DNA from: Azospirillum sp. TSA2s
GTDB taxonomy: Bacteria > Pseudomonadota > Alphaproteobacteria > Azospirillales > Azospirillaceae
DNA length: 64,000 nt
NCBI RefSeq assembly: GCF_004923315.1
Contig: NZ_CP039648.1
Coordinates: 476,501 to 540,500 of the forward strand
Direction of reading: 5' to 3'
This document shows positions 53,333 to 63,302 of the stretch, one piece after another (position 1 is the first letter of the stretch; every line of letters starts with the position of its first letter). Both the position numbers and the translations under genes were made by a program. The notes under the pieces were generated by a model. It worked only from the letters and a program-made list of their open reading frames with translations. It had not been told where the DNA came from and made no database searches.

Positions 53333-56300
53333 ATGAGCATCGTCGGACCACGCATCTACAACCTGTTTCCGACTCTGGTCGGTCCGGTCCGCGATTGGGC
53401 CGGGCACCTGCCGCGGATCCAGGGGATGGGATTCGACTGGATCTTCCTGAACCCGATCCATCAGCCGGGATTCTCCGGCAGCCTCTATGCGGTGAAGGAT
53501 CCCTATCGGCTGCATGACGCGCTGCGCGGCGGCTCGCACGAGAGCGATGACGAGTTGCTGCGCCGCTTCATGGCGGAGGCCGGGGCGCATGGCCAGTCGG
53601 TGATGATGGATTTCGTCATCAACCACACCTCGCGCGATGCCCTGCTGGTCGACCGCCATCCCGACTGGTACAAGCGCGGCCCCGATGGTGACCTGCACCG
53701 TCCGGGTGCCGTCGATCCCAACAACACCGCCCATGTCACGGTGTGGGGCGACCTCGCTTCGCTGGATTATGACCGGGCGGAGTCTCGCGCTGGGCTGATC
53801 GGGTACTGGTCCGACTATCTGCGCCACTATATCGGCCTGGGCGTGAAGGGCTTCCGCTGCGATGCCGCCTATCAGGTGCCGGCGGAGGTGTGGAAGAGCC
53901 TGATCGACGCCGCCTACGCCGTGAACCCGGAGGTGAAGTTTTTCGCCGAAACGCTGGGCTGCACGGTGGAGCAGGTGCGCGAGCTGTGCGGCGCCGGCTT
54001 CGATTTCCTGTTCAACAGCGCCAAATGGTGGGACTTCAAGGCCGACTGGCTGCTGGACCAGTATGACGAATTCCGCTGGATCGCGCCGTCGATCGCCTTC
54101 CCGGAAAGCCACGACACCGACCGGCTGGCGGCGGAGGTCGGCAGCCAGGACGCGGTGCGGCTCGCCGCCCAGCTGAAGATGCATTATCTGTTCGCTGCGA
54201 GCTTCTCCACCGGCGTGCTGATGCCGGTCGGCTACGAATACGGATTCACCCGCAAGCTGGACGTGGTGCGGACCAGCCCTGCAGACTGGGAGCAGCCGAA
54301 GCTGGACCTGACCGGCTTCATCGGCGCGGTCAATGCCATGAAGGCCGCCACCCCGGCGCTGAATGTCGAGGGGCCGCAACGCCGCGTGACCTCGCCCCAC
54401 AGCCCGGTGCTGGGGCTGATCCGGCAGGTGGACGGCGCCGCGCTCGACCAGCCCGACGGCTGCGCCATCCTGGTGCTGAACCCCGACGAGAACCGGCCGC
54501 ACACGCTGGATGTCGGAGCGGTGCTGGCGGCCACCGGCGGCACCTATGAAACGTTCGAGGATGTGACGCCGGAGGCCGATCCGCTGCCGATGGAACCCGG
54601 CGCGCCGATGATGCTGCGCCCGATGGAACTGCGCGTCTTCCGCGCCCGCGCCGCCCGCAGCCACCCGGTCGAACTGCACGACGTGGAGGAGCGGGAATGG
54701 ATGGATTCCATCGCCGCCGGCCGCATGACCATCGAGAACGTCTATCCGGAGCTGGACGGCGGCCGCTTCGCCATCAAGCGCGCGGTCGGCGACGTGATGG
54801 AGGTGTGGGCCGACATCTACACCGACGGCACCTTCGTGCTCGCCGCCTCCGTCATGTACAAGGCGGACGGCGACGACGAGTGGAGCGAGGCGCCGATGCG
54901 CCTGCACGAGAACGACCGCTGGGTCGGACATGTGCCGCTGGCCCGCAACGCCCGCTACACCTACAGCATCGAGGCGTGGCGCGACGTCTGGGAAAGCTGG
55001 CGCGCCGACTTCAAGAAGAAGGTCGATGCCGGCATGGTCGTCGATCTGGAACTGGTGGAAGGCCGCCGCTTCGTCGAGCAGGCGCTGGACCTGAACCATG
55101 GTGACGGCCGCGCCGCGCTGGAGGCGGTGATCGAGCGGATGCAGGCGCTGGCCGGCCGCGAGGCCATCGACTACGCCCTGTCGGACGAGCCGCGCCGCGT
55201 CATGAAGCGGTATGGCGAGCGGCAGTACAAGTCGCGCTATGTGCGCGAGCTGGAGGTCTATGTCGACCGCACCGCCGGCGCCTATTCGGCGTGGTTCGAG
55301 ATCTTCCCGCGTTCCGCCTCGCCCGACCCGTCGCGGCCGGGAAACTTCGACGATGTGGTGAACCTGCTGCCCATGGTGCGCGACATGGGCTTCGACGTGC
55401 TGTATTTCCCGCCGATCCACCCGATCGGCCGTGCCTTCCGCAAGGGCAAGAACAACACGCTGAATCCCGGTCCCGACGATCCCGGCGTGCCCTACGCCAT
55501 CGGCGCGGAGGAGGGCGGGCACGACGCCATCGATCCGATGATCGGCGACTTCGACAGCTTCCGCCGGCTGGTGCGCGAGGCCAAGCGCCATGGCATCGAG
55601 ATCGCGTTGGACTTCGCGGTCCAGTGCTCCCCGGATCATCCCTGGGTGAAGGAGCATCCGCACTGGTTCTACTGGCGGCCCGACGGCACCATCCGCTACG
55701 CCGAGAATCCGCCGAAGAAGTACCAGGACATCGTCAATGTCAGCTTCTACCGCCAGTCCTATCCGGACCTATGGTATGCGCTACGCGACGTGGTGCTGAT
55801 GTGGTGCAAGGAGGGCGTCCGCATCTTCCGCGTCGACAATCCGCACACCAAGCCCTTCCCCTTCTGGGAATGGATGATCCGCGAAGTGCAGGACCGCTAC
55901 CCCGATGCCCTGTTCCTGGCCGAGGCCTTCACCCGGCCGAAGTTGATGAAGCGGTTGGCGAAGGTCGGTTTCACCCAGTCCTACAGCTACTTCACCTGGC
56001 GCACCACCAAGCCGGAGCTGACCGAGTATCTGACGGAGCTGACGCAGAGTGAATCGCGGGAGTACATGCGGCCGAACTTCTTCGCCAACACGCCCGACAT
56101 CCTGCCGCCGATCCTGACCCATGGCGGCCGGCCGGCGCATATGATGCGGGCGGTGCTGGCGGCGACGCTGGCCGGCGTGTACGGCCTCTACGGCCCCTAT
56201 CTGCTGTGCGAGGCGGAAGCCTATCCCGGCAAGGAGGAATACAACCACTCGGAGAAGTACGAAGTCCGGCATTGGGACTGGAACAAGCCCGGCAACATCC

Positions 56301-56653
56301 GCGACTACGTCACCGCCATCAACCGCATCCGCCGCGAGAATCCGGCGCTGCAGCAGTTCACCAATCTGCGCTTCTACAATGCCTTCGACGACAACATCCT
56401 GCTCTACGGCAAGATGACGGCGGCCAAGGACAATGTGATCCTGATCGCGGTGAACCTCGATCCCCACAACGGCCATGGCGGAACCATCGAGATTCCGCTG
56501 TGGGAATTGGGTCTGCCCGACGGCGCCCATGTCCAGGTGGAGGATCTGTTCAGCGGCCACCGCTTCACCTGGATCGGCAAGTTCCAGCATGTCTGGCTGG
56601 ATCCCCACCGCAACCCCGCGGCGATCTGGCGGATCGTACCGCCGGGGGTGTGA
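53333..56653 (+). CDS. GH13 alpha-amylase-type domain fused to GlgE maltosyltransferase
   Basis: The 1106-residue protein begins with a GH13 barrel (IYNLFPTLVGPVRDWAGHLP; nucleophile Asp 176 in GFRCDAAYQVP, Glu 206 in FFAETLG, and the Asp in FPESHDTDR). From about residue 440 it is a complete GlgE: DUF3416 domain, then the barrel with the nucleophile Asp in RIFRVDNPHTKP (about 834), acid/base Glu in FLAEAFTRP (about 864) and AGVYGLYGPYLLCE. GlgE adds maltose from maltose-1-phosphate to alpha-glucan chains. The first domain could trim or prime the glucan. ATG 53333 follows GGAAGGGGG. No treS or pep2 (mak) is in the window to supply maltose-1-phosphate. Confidence 0.9.
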   Translation: MSIVGPRIYNLFPTLVGPVRDWAGHLPRIQGMGFDWIFLNPIHQPGFSGSLYAVKDPYRLHDALRGGSHESDDELLRRFMAEAGAHGQSVMMDFVINHTSRDALLVDRHPDWYKRGPDGDLHRPGAVDPNNTAHVTVWGDLASLDYDRAESRAGLIGYWSDYLRHYIGLGVKGFRCDAAYQVPAEVWKSLIDAAYAVNPEVKFFAETLGCTVEQVRELCGAGFDFLFNSAKWWDFKADWLLDQYDEFRWIAPSIAFPESHDTDRLAAEVGSQDAVRLAAQLKMHYLFAASFSTGVLMPVGYEYGFTRKLDVVRTSPADWEQPKLDLTGFIGAVNAMKAATPALNVEGPQRRVTSPHSPVLGLIRQVDGAALDQPDGCAILVLNPDENRPHTLDVGAVLAATGGTYETFEDVTPEADPLPMEPGAPMMLRPMELRVFRARAARSHPVELHDVEEREWMDSIAAGRMTIENVYPELDGGRFAIKRAVGDVMEVWADIYTDGTFVLAASVMYKADGDDEWSEAPMRLHENDRWVGHVPLARNARYTYSIEAWRDVWESWRADFKKKVDAGMVVDLELVEGRRFVEQALDLNHGDGRAALEAVIERMQALAGREAIDYALSDEPRRVMKRYGERQYKSRYVRELEVYVDRTAGAYSAWFEIFPRSASPDPSRPGNFDDVVNLLPMVRDMGFDVLYFPPIHPIGRAFRKGKNNTLNPGPDDPGVPYAIGAEEGGHDAIDPMIGDFDSFRRLVREAKRHGIEIALDFAVQCSPDHPWVKEHPHWFYWRPDGTIRYAENPPKKYQDIVNVSFYRQSYPDLWYALRDVVLMWCKEGVRIFRVDNPHTKPFPFWEWMIREVQDRYPDALFLAEAFTRPKLMKRLAKVGFTQSYSYFTWRTTKPELTEYLTELTQSESREYMRPNFFANTPDILPPILTHGGRPAHMMRAVLAATLAGVYGLYGPYLLCEAEAYPGKEEYNHSEKYEVRHWDWNKPGNIRDYVTAINRIRRENPALQQFTNLRFYNAFDDNILLYGKMTAAKDNVILIAVNLDPHNGHGGTIEIPLWELGLPDGAHVQVEDLFSGHRFTWIGKFQHVWLDPHRNPAAIWRIVPPGV

Positions 56654-56678
56654 CGTCACGCACTTGCCCCCACCCTAA

Positions 56679-56703
56679 CCCTCCCCCGCTGGGCGGGGGA
56701 GGG
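56679..56703. repeat. Perfect GC-rich hairpin after the GlgE gene
   Basis: CCTCCCCCGC and GCGGGGGAGG pair perfectly around a three-base loop (core 56680-56702), 26 bases after the stop codon. No T-run follows, so it is more likely a 3-prime mRNA protection element than a classical terminator. It shares its stem motif with the larger element that follows. Confidence 0.7.
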
Positions 56704-56736
56704 AACAAGTACTGAAGCGGAAGAGTGGCGGCAGTC

Positions 56737-56819
56737 CCTCCCCCGCCCAGCTCTCGCACAAAGCTACGCTTTGTGCTGACGCGGCAGGCGGACCGAAGGT
56801 CCGCTGAGGGCGGGGGAGG
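56737..56819. repeat. Three-hairpin palindromic element
   Basis: An outer 12-base perfect inverted repeat (CCTCCCCCGCCC at 56737-56748, GGGCGGGGGAGG at 56808-56819) encloses two internal perfect hairpins: CACAAAGC-TAC-GCTTTGTG (56757-56775) and GCGGACC-GAA-GGTCCGC (56788-56804). The whole could fold as a three-way junction in RNA or single-stranded DNA. No coding frame is evident. It is probably a REP/BIME- or MITE-like repeat; other copies would be expected elsewhere in the genome. Confidence 0.7.
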
Positions 56820-56856
56820 TTAGGTGGGGGTTTAACGTCTCTCATAATCCAGATAC

Positions 56857-56887
56857 GAAAAAAGCGGCCCCGCAAGGCCGCTTTTTT
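56857..56887. terminator. Bidirectional intrinsic terminator
   Basis: AAAGCGGCC and GGCCGCTTT form a 9-base stem around CCGCAA, flanked by A-run on the left and T-run on the right, so it can terminate transcripts from both sides: the GlgE operon (plus) and the small genes (minus). Confidence 0.85.
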
Positions 56888-56909
56888 CAATCTCGTCTGT
56901 CCGCCGACT

Positions 56910-57149
56910 TCACCGCCGCCGGATCATCGTCACACCGCCGACGGTCTTGTCGAGGAAGGCAATCATCGCGTCCGGCTTGTGGCCGACGGAGCAGGCGGCG
57001 AAGGACATCCACCAGCGCGCCATCGGGGTGGTCCAGCCATAGCGGTCGGCGATGATCTGGACATCCATGGTAGAGGACATGGTCGACTGGGTGGTCGCCG
57101 CGGCGCGGGGGGCGCCGGACGGGGTAACCTGGGATTCGACGCTGTGCAT
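56910..57149 (-). CDS. Hypothetical 79-residue protein
   Basis: ATG 57149 follows GGGAGGAACC, a strong ribosome site, and the frame runs to TGA at 56910. The protein contains TMDVQIIADRYGWTTPMARWWMSFAACSVGHKPDAM, with charged and hydrophobic alternation, and no domain I recognise. It could be a small soluble protein conserved in Azospirillum relatives. The strong site and the terminator placed right after it support a real gene. It is on the same strand as the next small frame but 138 bases away. Confidence 0.6.
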   Translation of the reverse strand: MHSVESQVTPSGAPRAAATTQSTMSSTMDVQIIADRYGWTTPMARWWMSFAACSVGHKPDAMIAFLDKTVGGVTMIRRR

Positions 57150-57287
57150 GGTTCCTCCCAACGGGGACGTTCGGTGTCCGCTTATGCGGTACCTTAAGCC
57201 TCAACCGCTGAAAGTGGCAGAGTTGCTTTGGTCCTAAGGGGTACTATACCTTTGGCTGCAAAGGTCCCATGCCCCCGACTGCGCCTT

Positions 57288-57467
57288 TCAGGTAGGCGGA
57301 AGCGGCAATCCGCTGGCCCAGGCCACCAGCGCCACCAAGGCCGCGCGGTTGGCCGGCCGGAACAGCAGCGCCAGCCGCACCCACAGCGGCGAAACCTTGA
57401 ATTCGGCAGCCATCGCCTCGACCTCCGCCGGAGACAGCCGCAGGTCGGGAGCGGGGTCTTCATTCAT
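57288..57467 (-). CDS. Hypothetical 59-residue protein
   Basis: ATG 57467 follows GGAGGATGCACT. The encoded peptide begins MNEDPAPDLRLSPAEVEAMAAEFKVS and ends with a hydrophobic Ala/Leu helix (ALVALVAWASGLPLPPT), so it may be amphipathic or membrane-associated. I recognise no family. The ribosome site and codon pattern support it; the length is the weak point. Confidence 0.5.
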   Translation of the reverse strand: MNEDPAPDLRLSPAEVEAMAAEFKVSPLWVRLALLFRPANRAALVALVAWASGLPLPPT

Positions 57468-57564
57468 AGTGCATCCTCCGCAAATGCCATGGATCACGAC
57501 GGAATAGGAACAATCCGCCTCGCCGGCAATTGCGCAGGGCTGTGTGACAATTTGTAGCAGCCCT

Positions 57565-58561
57565 TTACTTGGCCGCCAGCAACGCCCTTGGCGCCCGGTC
57601 GGCGCCGCTCGCCAGCGGCACCTTGGGGTTTTCGATCCAGGCGATGACGTCGTTGACGACCAGCTTGCCCTTCAGGTCGCGCAGCAGCATGTGATAGCCG
57701 TCGGGATAGACGGCGACGACATGACGCCCGCCCGCCTCGAAATCCTTCAGCGCACGTTCCACCGGCCGCGGCGGCAAAACCTCCTCATGGGCGCCGTAGA
57801 GCACCAGCGAGGGGGTTTGCAGGCGCTGGCAGGCGTCGAGCGCGGACCCCATCAGATCGGTCAGCCCCTCCAGCGCATCGACGCGCGAACCCTTGATGAC
57901 CAGCGGGTCGCGGCCCAGCGCCCGCAGCATCTCGATGTTGTCGGACGGATGGATGCCGAGGTCCTGCGGCGGATGCACCACCATGCCCGGCACGAGGTTG
58001 TAGGTGATCCACAGGGCGGCGCGCGGGAAGAAGCCCATCGCCTGCCGGCCCCAGACGGCGGGGGCGACCAGGATGGTGCCGTCGACCTTGGGCGGGTTGG
58101 GGCCGGTCATCGCGGTCAGCACCACCGCCCCGCCCATGCTCTCGCCCATCAGATAGACCGGGACGCCGGGATGGCGCCTGCGCACCATTTCCACCGCGGT
58201 GCGGGCGTCGCTGACCAGGGTGGGGGTGCCGGCCCAGACGCCGCGTTCGCGGGTGGCGCCGAAGCCGCGCTGGTCGTAGGCGTAGGTGGCGATGCCGGCC
58301 GCGGCGAAATCGCGGCCGGCGCCGTCGAAGGCGTTGGAATAGTCGTTGTAGCCGTGCAGGGCCACCACCGCGGCCCGCACACGACCGTCGGCCGGAAGCC
58401 AGGAGCGCATCGGCAGCTCGAAGCCGTCGGCGGCGATCAGCACGCGGTCGTTCAGCTGCGGCTGGACGACGGCCGTTCCCATCGGCTGGAAATCCGCGGC
58501 ACAGCCGCCAAGCAGAAGCCCCAACCCCAGAACAGCCGCCAAGCCGACAGCCGCCGATCCG

Positions 58562-58572
<11 letters not shown>
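57565..58572 (-). CDS. Alpha/beta hydrolase, lipoprotein (monoacylglycerol-lipase-like)
   Basis: The 335-residue protein starts with a lipoprotein signal: a hydrophobic stretch ending LLLGGC, a lipobox with Cys near residue 24. The body is an alpha/beta hydrolase: ALHGYNDYSNAF, YDQRGFGATRERG, nucleophile Ser in MGESMGGAVVLT, an Asp in the last third and a His in YPDGYHMLLRD. It resembles YtpA/PldB-type lysophospholipases and monoacylglycerol lipases. It is probably anchored in the cell envelope. Its start overlaps the end of the upstream ABC ATPase gene by 11 bases, suggesting joint expression. Confidence 0.88.
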
Positions 58573-59560
<988 letters not shown>

Positions 59561-59749
59561 TGATCCTGAACCATGATGATTGCGGTTGACGAAAAAGCCC
59601 GCGAGTCCGGTGGTTTCCCCCGTTGATCCGCGGCGCGCGATGGGTATCATCCGGCCCGCGCGCGCGGAACCCCGATCGGGGGGCCCGGACAGCGGGCGTG
59701 TCCACGATGGCGTGAACCGGCGCGCCTGTCAAAACAGAGGATGACTGCC

Positions 59750-59929
59750 ATGCAGCCGACCGAGACGATCCTTGTTGAAACCTCGACCGTCGGGTGCGAC
59801 GGCGGCGGCGGCGCGCTGGGCCATCCGCTGGTCTATCTGACGCTGGATCGCGAAGGGCAGGTCGAATGCCCCTACTGCTCGCGCCTCTACAAGCTGAAGG
59901 AAGGCGCCAAGGTCGCCCACGGGCACTGA
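59750..59929 (+). CDS. zf-CHCC domain small zinc-finger protein
   Basis: The 59-residue protein matches the zf-CHCC family (PF10276): CDGGGGALGHPLVYLTLDREGQVECPYCSRLYKL, with the zinc ligands Cys, His, Cys, Cys in order. Such small proteins are relatives of the Complex I subunit NDUFS6 and are widespread in alphaproteobacteria. ATG 59750 follows GAGGAT at 8 bases; ATG 59741 lies too close to that site. The gene is divergent from the ABC ATPase gene and convergent with the kinase gene. Confidence 0.85.
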   Translation: MQPTETILVETSTVGCDGGGGALGHPLVYLTLDREGQVECPYCSRLYKLKEGAKVAHGH

Positions 59930-59957
59930 TTGCGCGTTCGTCCTGCTGGCGGGCGGT

Positions 59958-61730
59958 TCAGACCCGTCCGGCCAGCAGGACCAGCACCGCCAGCGCCAGC
60001 AGCGCCGACAACCCCTGCCAGAAGGCCAGCGGGTTGCGGTCGATCAGCGGCCGGCGCCGCGTTCCCGCGCCATGCTTGCGCGGGTGGCGCAGGTCGTACA
60101 GGAACTCCGACAATTCCTGATAGCGCTTGGCCGGGTCCGGATGGACCGCCTTGCGCAGCACGCCATCAAGCCAGGCGGGGATGTCCCGCTGGTCGCTGAG
60201 CGCCGTGCGGTAGACCAGCTTGCGCTGGCGCGCCCGCGTGGTGGCGGTCGCCGCGTCGGCGCCGTAGGGCAGGCGGCCGGTCAGCATCTGATAGGCGATG
60301 GCCCCCAGCGCATAGAGGTCGGAGGCCGGCGTCCCGCCTTCGCCCAGAAGATATTCGGGGGCGGTGTATTGCAGGGTGCCGAGAATTTCGCCGCGGTCGG
60401 CGTCGGGCATCGTCTCCAGGATGCCGGGCACGAGGACCGATCCGAAATCGACGATCTTCACCGTCCCGGTCCGGTCGATCATCACATTGTCGGGCCGCAG
60501 GTCCTGGTGCAGCATCTCCAGCCGGTGGAAGGCCTGCAGCCCCTTGCCGATCTGCTCGACGATGGCGCGCACGGTGGGCAGGTCGGGCCCGGGGTGGTCG
60601 CGCATCCATTGGGTCAGCGTCTGGCCGTCCAGATACTCGGTGACGACATAGAGGTGGCGGCGCGGCCGGCTCTGCGGCGGGGCCTTCAGCACATGCGGGC
60701 TGTTGATCCGCCGGGCAATCCACTCCTCCATCAGGAAGCGCCGCAGATGGGCGCGGTCGTCGCGCCGGTCGATGGCCGGCACCTTCAGCGCCACGGCGGG
60801 ACCGCCTGCGCCCTCCCGGGCGCCATCCTGGGCCAGATAGACATGGCTGCGGCTGCTGGCGTGCAGTTCGCGCAGGATGCGGTAGCCCTCGAACTCGGCC
60901 CCCGGTTCCAGCAGGGGCGGTGGGGGCAGGTCGGACAGCCGCGATAGCAGGTCGCCGGCATCCGCATTGGGGATCGCATCGATTCGCACGATCTGGAGCG
61001 TCAGGTTGTCGGTGCTGCCCCGCCGCAGCGCCTCCTGCACCGCGAGTCGGGCCGCGCGGTCGAGGTCGTCGCCATGGTCGGCGATGGTGTTGATTAAAAA
61101 ATCGGCATCGACATGCTCATAGACGCCATCGGTCGCCAGCAGGAAGATGTCGCCGGCTTCCACCGGCAGCTCCCGGCAATCGATCTCCACATGCGGCACC
61201 ACGCCGATCGCCCGGCCGAGATAGCTGACCTCCGACGACACCACCACCCGGTGGTCGGTGGTCAGCTGCTCCAGCGCGCGACCGGCGATGCGGTAGATGC
61301 GGGAATCGCCGACATGGAACAGATGGGCGGTGGCCGATTTCAGCACCAGCGCGCTGAGCGTGCAGGCAAAGCCGCGATCCTGGTCGTAGCGGTATTCGCT
61401 GCGCCGGTTCTGGGCGTGCAGCCAGCTGTTGGCCGCCGCCAGAACCCGCTGCGCCGAGGTCCTCACCGACCAGCTTTCCGGCGTGCAGTAATAGTCGGTC
61501 AGGAAGCTCTTCACCGCGGTTTCGCTGGCGATGTGGCTGACCCGGCTGCTGCTGATGCCGTCGGCCAGCGCCACCGCGATCCCCTTCATGCCAAGCAGCG
61601 GTGGCGTCGGGATCAACGCTCCGTGGAAATCCTGATTGGCCTCCTTCTGCCCCTTGTCGGAACATTGGCCGATGGAGATCCGCAGCTCTTTCACGAAGTC
61701 GGCATTTGGCACGATGTCGGCACTTGGCAC
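59958..61730 (-). CDS. Bifunctional PP2C phosphatase / Ser-Thr protein kinase fusion, membrane-anchored
   Basis: About 590 residues: an N-terminal PP2C domain (IGQCSDKGQKEANQD, AVALADGISS, HVGDSRIYRI, LLATDGVYEHV, STDNLTLQIV), then a kinase domain (HQDLRPDNVM catalytic loop, VDFGSV DFG motif, YTAPEYLLGEG), then a C-terminal membrane helix (LLALAVLVLLAGRV). Proteins of this layout accompany nitrate/nitrite transport genes, here the FNT channel upstream. No ATG precedes the PP2C domain; GTG 61730, with AAGGGCGG before it, is a likely start, with GTG 61712 and 61694 as alternatives in the 18-base repeats. A terminator between it and the channel gene suggests control by read-through or a separate promoter. 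Confidence 0.85.
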   Translation of the reverse strand: MPSADIVPNADFVKELRISIGQCSDKGQKEANQDFHGALIPTPPLLGMKGIAVALADGISSSRVSHIASETAVKSFLTDYYCTPESWSVRTSAQRVLAAANSWLHAQNRRSEYRYDQDRGFACTLSALVLKSATAHLFHVGDSRIYRIAGRALEQLTTDHRVVVSSEVSYLGRAIGVVPHVEIDCRELPVEAGDIFLLATDGVYEHVDADFLINTIADHGDDLDRAARLAVQEALRRGSTDNLTLQIVRIDAIPNADAGDLLSRLSDLPPPPLLEPGAEFEGYRILRELHASSRSHVYLAQDGAREGAGGPAVALKVPAIDRRDDRAHLRRFLMEEWIARRINSPHVLKAPPQSRPRRHLYVVTEYLDGQTLTQWMRDHPGPDLPTVRAIVEQIGKGLQAFHRLEMLHQDLRPDNVMIDRTGTVKIVDFGSVLVPGILETMPDADRGEILGTLQYTAPEYLLGEGGTPASDLYALGAIAYQMLTGRLPYGADAATATTRARQRKLVYRTALSDQRDIPAWLDGVLRKAVHPDPAKRYQELSEFLYDLRHPRKHGAGTRRRPLIDRNPLAFWQGLSALLALAVLVLLAGRV

Positions 61731-61745
61731 GATGTCCGCCCTTGG
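61692..61745. repeat. 18-base tandem repeat (three units) at the kinase-fusion start
   Basis: Three 18-base units stand head to tail: CACGAAGTCGGCATTTGG, CACGATGTCGGCACTTGG and CACGATGTCCGCCCTTGG. Read on the minus strand each begins CCAA and ends with GTG, so every unit could supply a start codon. They encode a six-residue repeat P-x-A-D-(I/F)-V. Unit number could change the N-terminus or start choice. Confidence 0.75.
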
Positions 61746-61749
61746 CAAG

Positions 61750-61778
61750 AAAAACCCCGGCCCAAGGCGGACCGGGGT
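61750..61778 (-). terminator. Intrinsic terminator after the FNT channel gene
   Basis: Read on the minus strand, ACCCCGG and CCGGGGT pair around CGCCTTGG-type loop sequence and are followed by TTTTTC. It lies 27 bases after the FNT stop and directly before the kinase-fusion start. It should limit transcription of the kinase fusion from the channel promoter. Confidence 0.75.
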
Positions 61779-61804
61779 GGTGACGGGATGACGGGCAGGG
61801 CGCC

Positions 61805-62641
61805 TTATTCGGCGGGCTGCAGGCCGGCCTGATGCAGGCGGCGCTTCGGCGCCGTGCGGACATGGGTGGCGTAGAGCGTCAGCCCGGTGAAGGCCAGACC
61901 GCCGACCAGATTGCCCAGCACCGTCGGCAGCTCGTTCCAGATCATGTAGTCCATGATCGAGAAGTTGCCGCCCATCAGCATCGCCGACGGGAACAGGAAC
62001 ATGTTCACCACCGAATGCTCGAAGGTCATGCCGAAGAACAGCATGATCGGCATCCACATGGCGATCACCTTGCCGCTGACCGAGGTGGAGATCATGGCGC
62101 CGACGACGCCGGTGGAGACCATCCAGTTGCACAGCATGCCGCGCAGGAAGATGGTCAGCATGCCGGCCGCGCCATACTGGGCATAGCCCAGCGTCCGGTT
62201 CTCCCCGATGTGCGAGATGACGGTGCCGACCTTGTCCGGCGGGGTGGAGAAGCCATAGGTGAAGACCACGGCCATCATCACCGCGACCGTCAGCGCGCCC
62301 AGGAAGTTGCCGATGAACACCAGCCCCCAGTTGCGCAGCACGCCGCCGATGGTGACGCCCGGCCGCTTGTCGATCAGCGCCAGCGGCGACAGCACGAACA
62401 CGCCGGTCAGCAGGTCGAAGCCCAGCAGATACAGCATGCAGAATCCGACCGGGAACAGGATGGCGCCGATGATCGGGAAGCCCGTCTGGACCGTGACCGT
62501 GACGGCGAAGACCGCCGCCAGCGCCAGGATCGCCCCGGCCATATAGGCGCGGATGACGGTGTCGCGGGTGGACATGAAAATCTTGGATTCGCCGGCATCC
62601 ACCATTTTGGTGACGAACTCGGAGGGCACCAGATACGACAT
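61805..62641 (-). CDS. Formate/nitrite transporter family channel (FocA/NirC)
   Basis: The 278-residue membrane protein has six hydrophobic segments and FNT signatures: AGAILALAAVFAVTV, LFPVGFCMLYLLGFDLLTGVFVLSP, NFLGALTVAVMM, FLRGMLCNWMVSTGV and FGMTFEHSVVNMFLFPSAMLMG, the last with the conserved His of the pore. It conducts formate, nitrite or hydrosulfide. The PP2C-kinase fusion downstream suggests a nitrate/nitrite role. ATG 62641 follows AAGGGGAC. Confidence 0.92.
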   Translation of the reverse strand: MSYLVPSEFVTKMVDAGESKIFMSTRDTVIRAYMAGAILALAAVFAVTVTVQTGFPIIGAILFPVGFCMLYLLGFDLLTGVFVLSPLALIDKRPGVTIGGVLRNWGLVFIGNFLGALTVAVMMAVVFTYGFSTPPDKVGTVISHIGENRTLGYAQYGAAGMLTIFLRGMLCNWMVSTGVVGAMISTSVSGKVIAMWMPIMLFFGMTFEHSVVNMFLFPSAMLMGGNFSIMDYMIWNELPTVLGNLVGGLAFTGLTLYATHVRTAPKRRLHQAGLQPAE

Positions 62642-63302
62642 GACGAGTCCCCTTGGAACAAGCGCTGAAGGAACGGCACGCAGCGTCCGGTGAAGCCCGC
62701 GCGGCACCGGTCCGGTGCGGGGCGGGGGAGGAAAGACGCGCTGCGTGTGATTTGGGTGCGGGCCCCGATCATTGGTCCCGCGCGGGTCAAACCGCCGTTG
62801 GCTTGAACGGGGAAAAGCACTGCACGCGATGTGCCAACCGCACGGATGCCGGAAATCCGGCGGAATTCGCCCGTCGCCCTTCCTGTCGCGATGTGACGTG
62901 GAGCCGCAATTGCCCAAAGACTGTGCTGCGATGAATAAAAAACAGCCATTGGTATAGGAAGGATTGTGAGACCCGGCAGGCTTGCCGTCGTCAACCGTGC
63001 CGCGGTTGGGCTGAAGTCTTTCAGATCTTTAACCGTCCCAGAGAAGACTATCGTTCCGCATCAATGCTTTGGCCGAAAACAGGCGAGGCCGGTCCGCCTA
63101 TGGGTCAGGTTCGGTTACCTTTTTGTTATAATTTCCATTCATATTGTGAGACAGTATCGGCGATGTCGCTTGACGGGTCTCTCCGAACCGACGTCTACTT
63201 TGCCGCATTGCGGAAAAGCGGAAGTTCCACAATCGTTGTTTGAGTTGCAGGCTTATGTTTTTTCCAGGCGGTTCGGGATTGGCGTCGGATGAGGCGCGCA
63301 CG
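62642..63302. other. Intergenic region upstream of the FNT gene and of the PAS sensor gene
   Basis: This 661-base stretch separates divergent genes and is AT-richer from about 62930 to 63260. I find no believable coding frame and no RNA gene. It should contain the promoters of both. A GCAC-N5-GTGC dyad near 62823 is close to, but not, the NtrC consensus spacing. I see no clear sigma-54 or FNR-type site. Confidence 0.4.

Noticed and set aside
53177..55663. Minus-strand frame of 828 codons under the GH13-GlgE gene
   Set aside because: Shadow of the strong plus-strand gene; no motif and atypical composition.
62820..62840. Possible NtrC binding site upstream of the FNT gene
   Set aside because: The GCAC/GTGC arms are spaced by five bases, whereas the consensus needs seven; not supported.
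62653..63292. Small plus-strand frames in the gap before the PAS gene
   Set aside because: No ribosome site, no conserved sequence and a Cys/Arg-rich composition; treated as non-coding.
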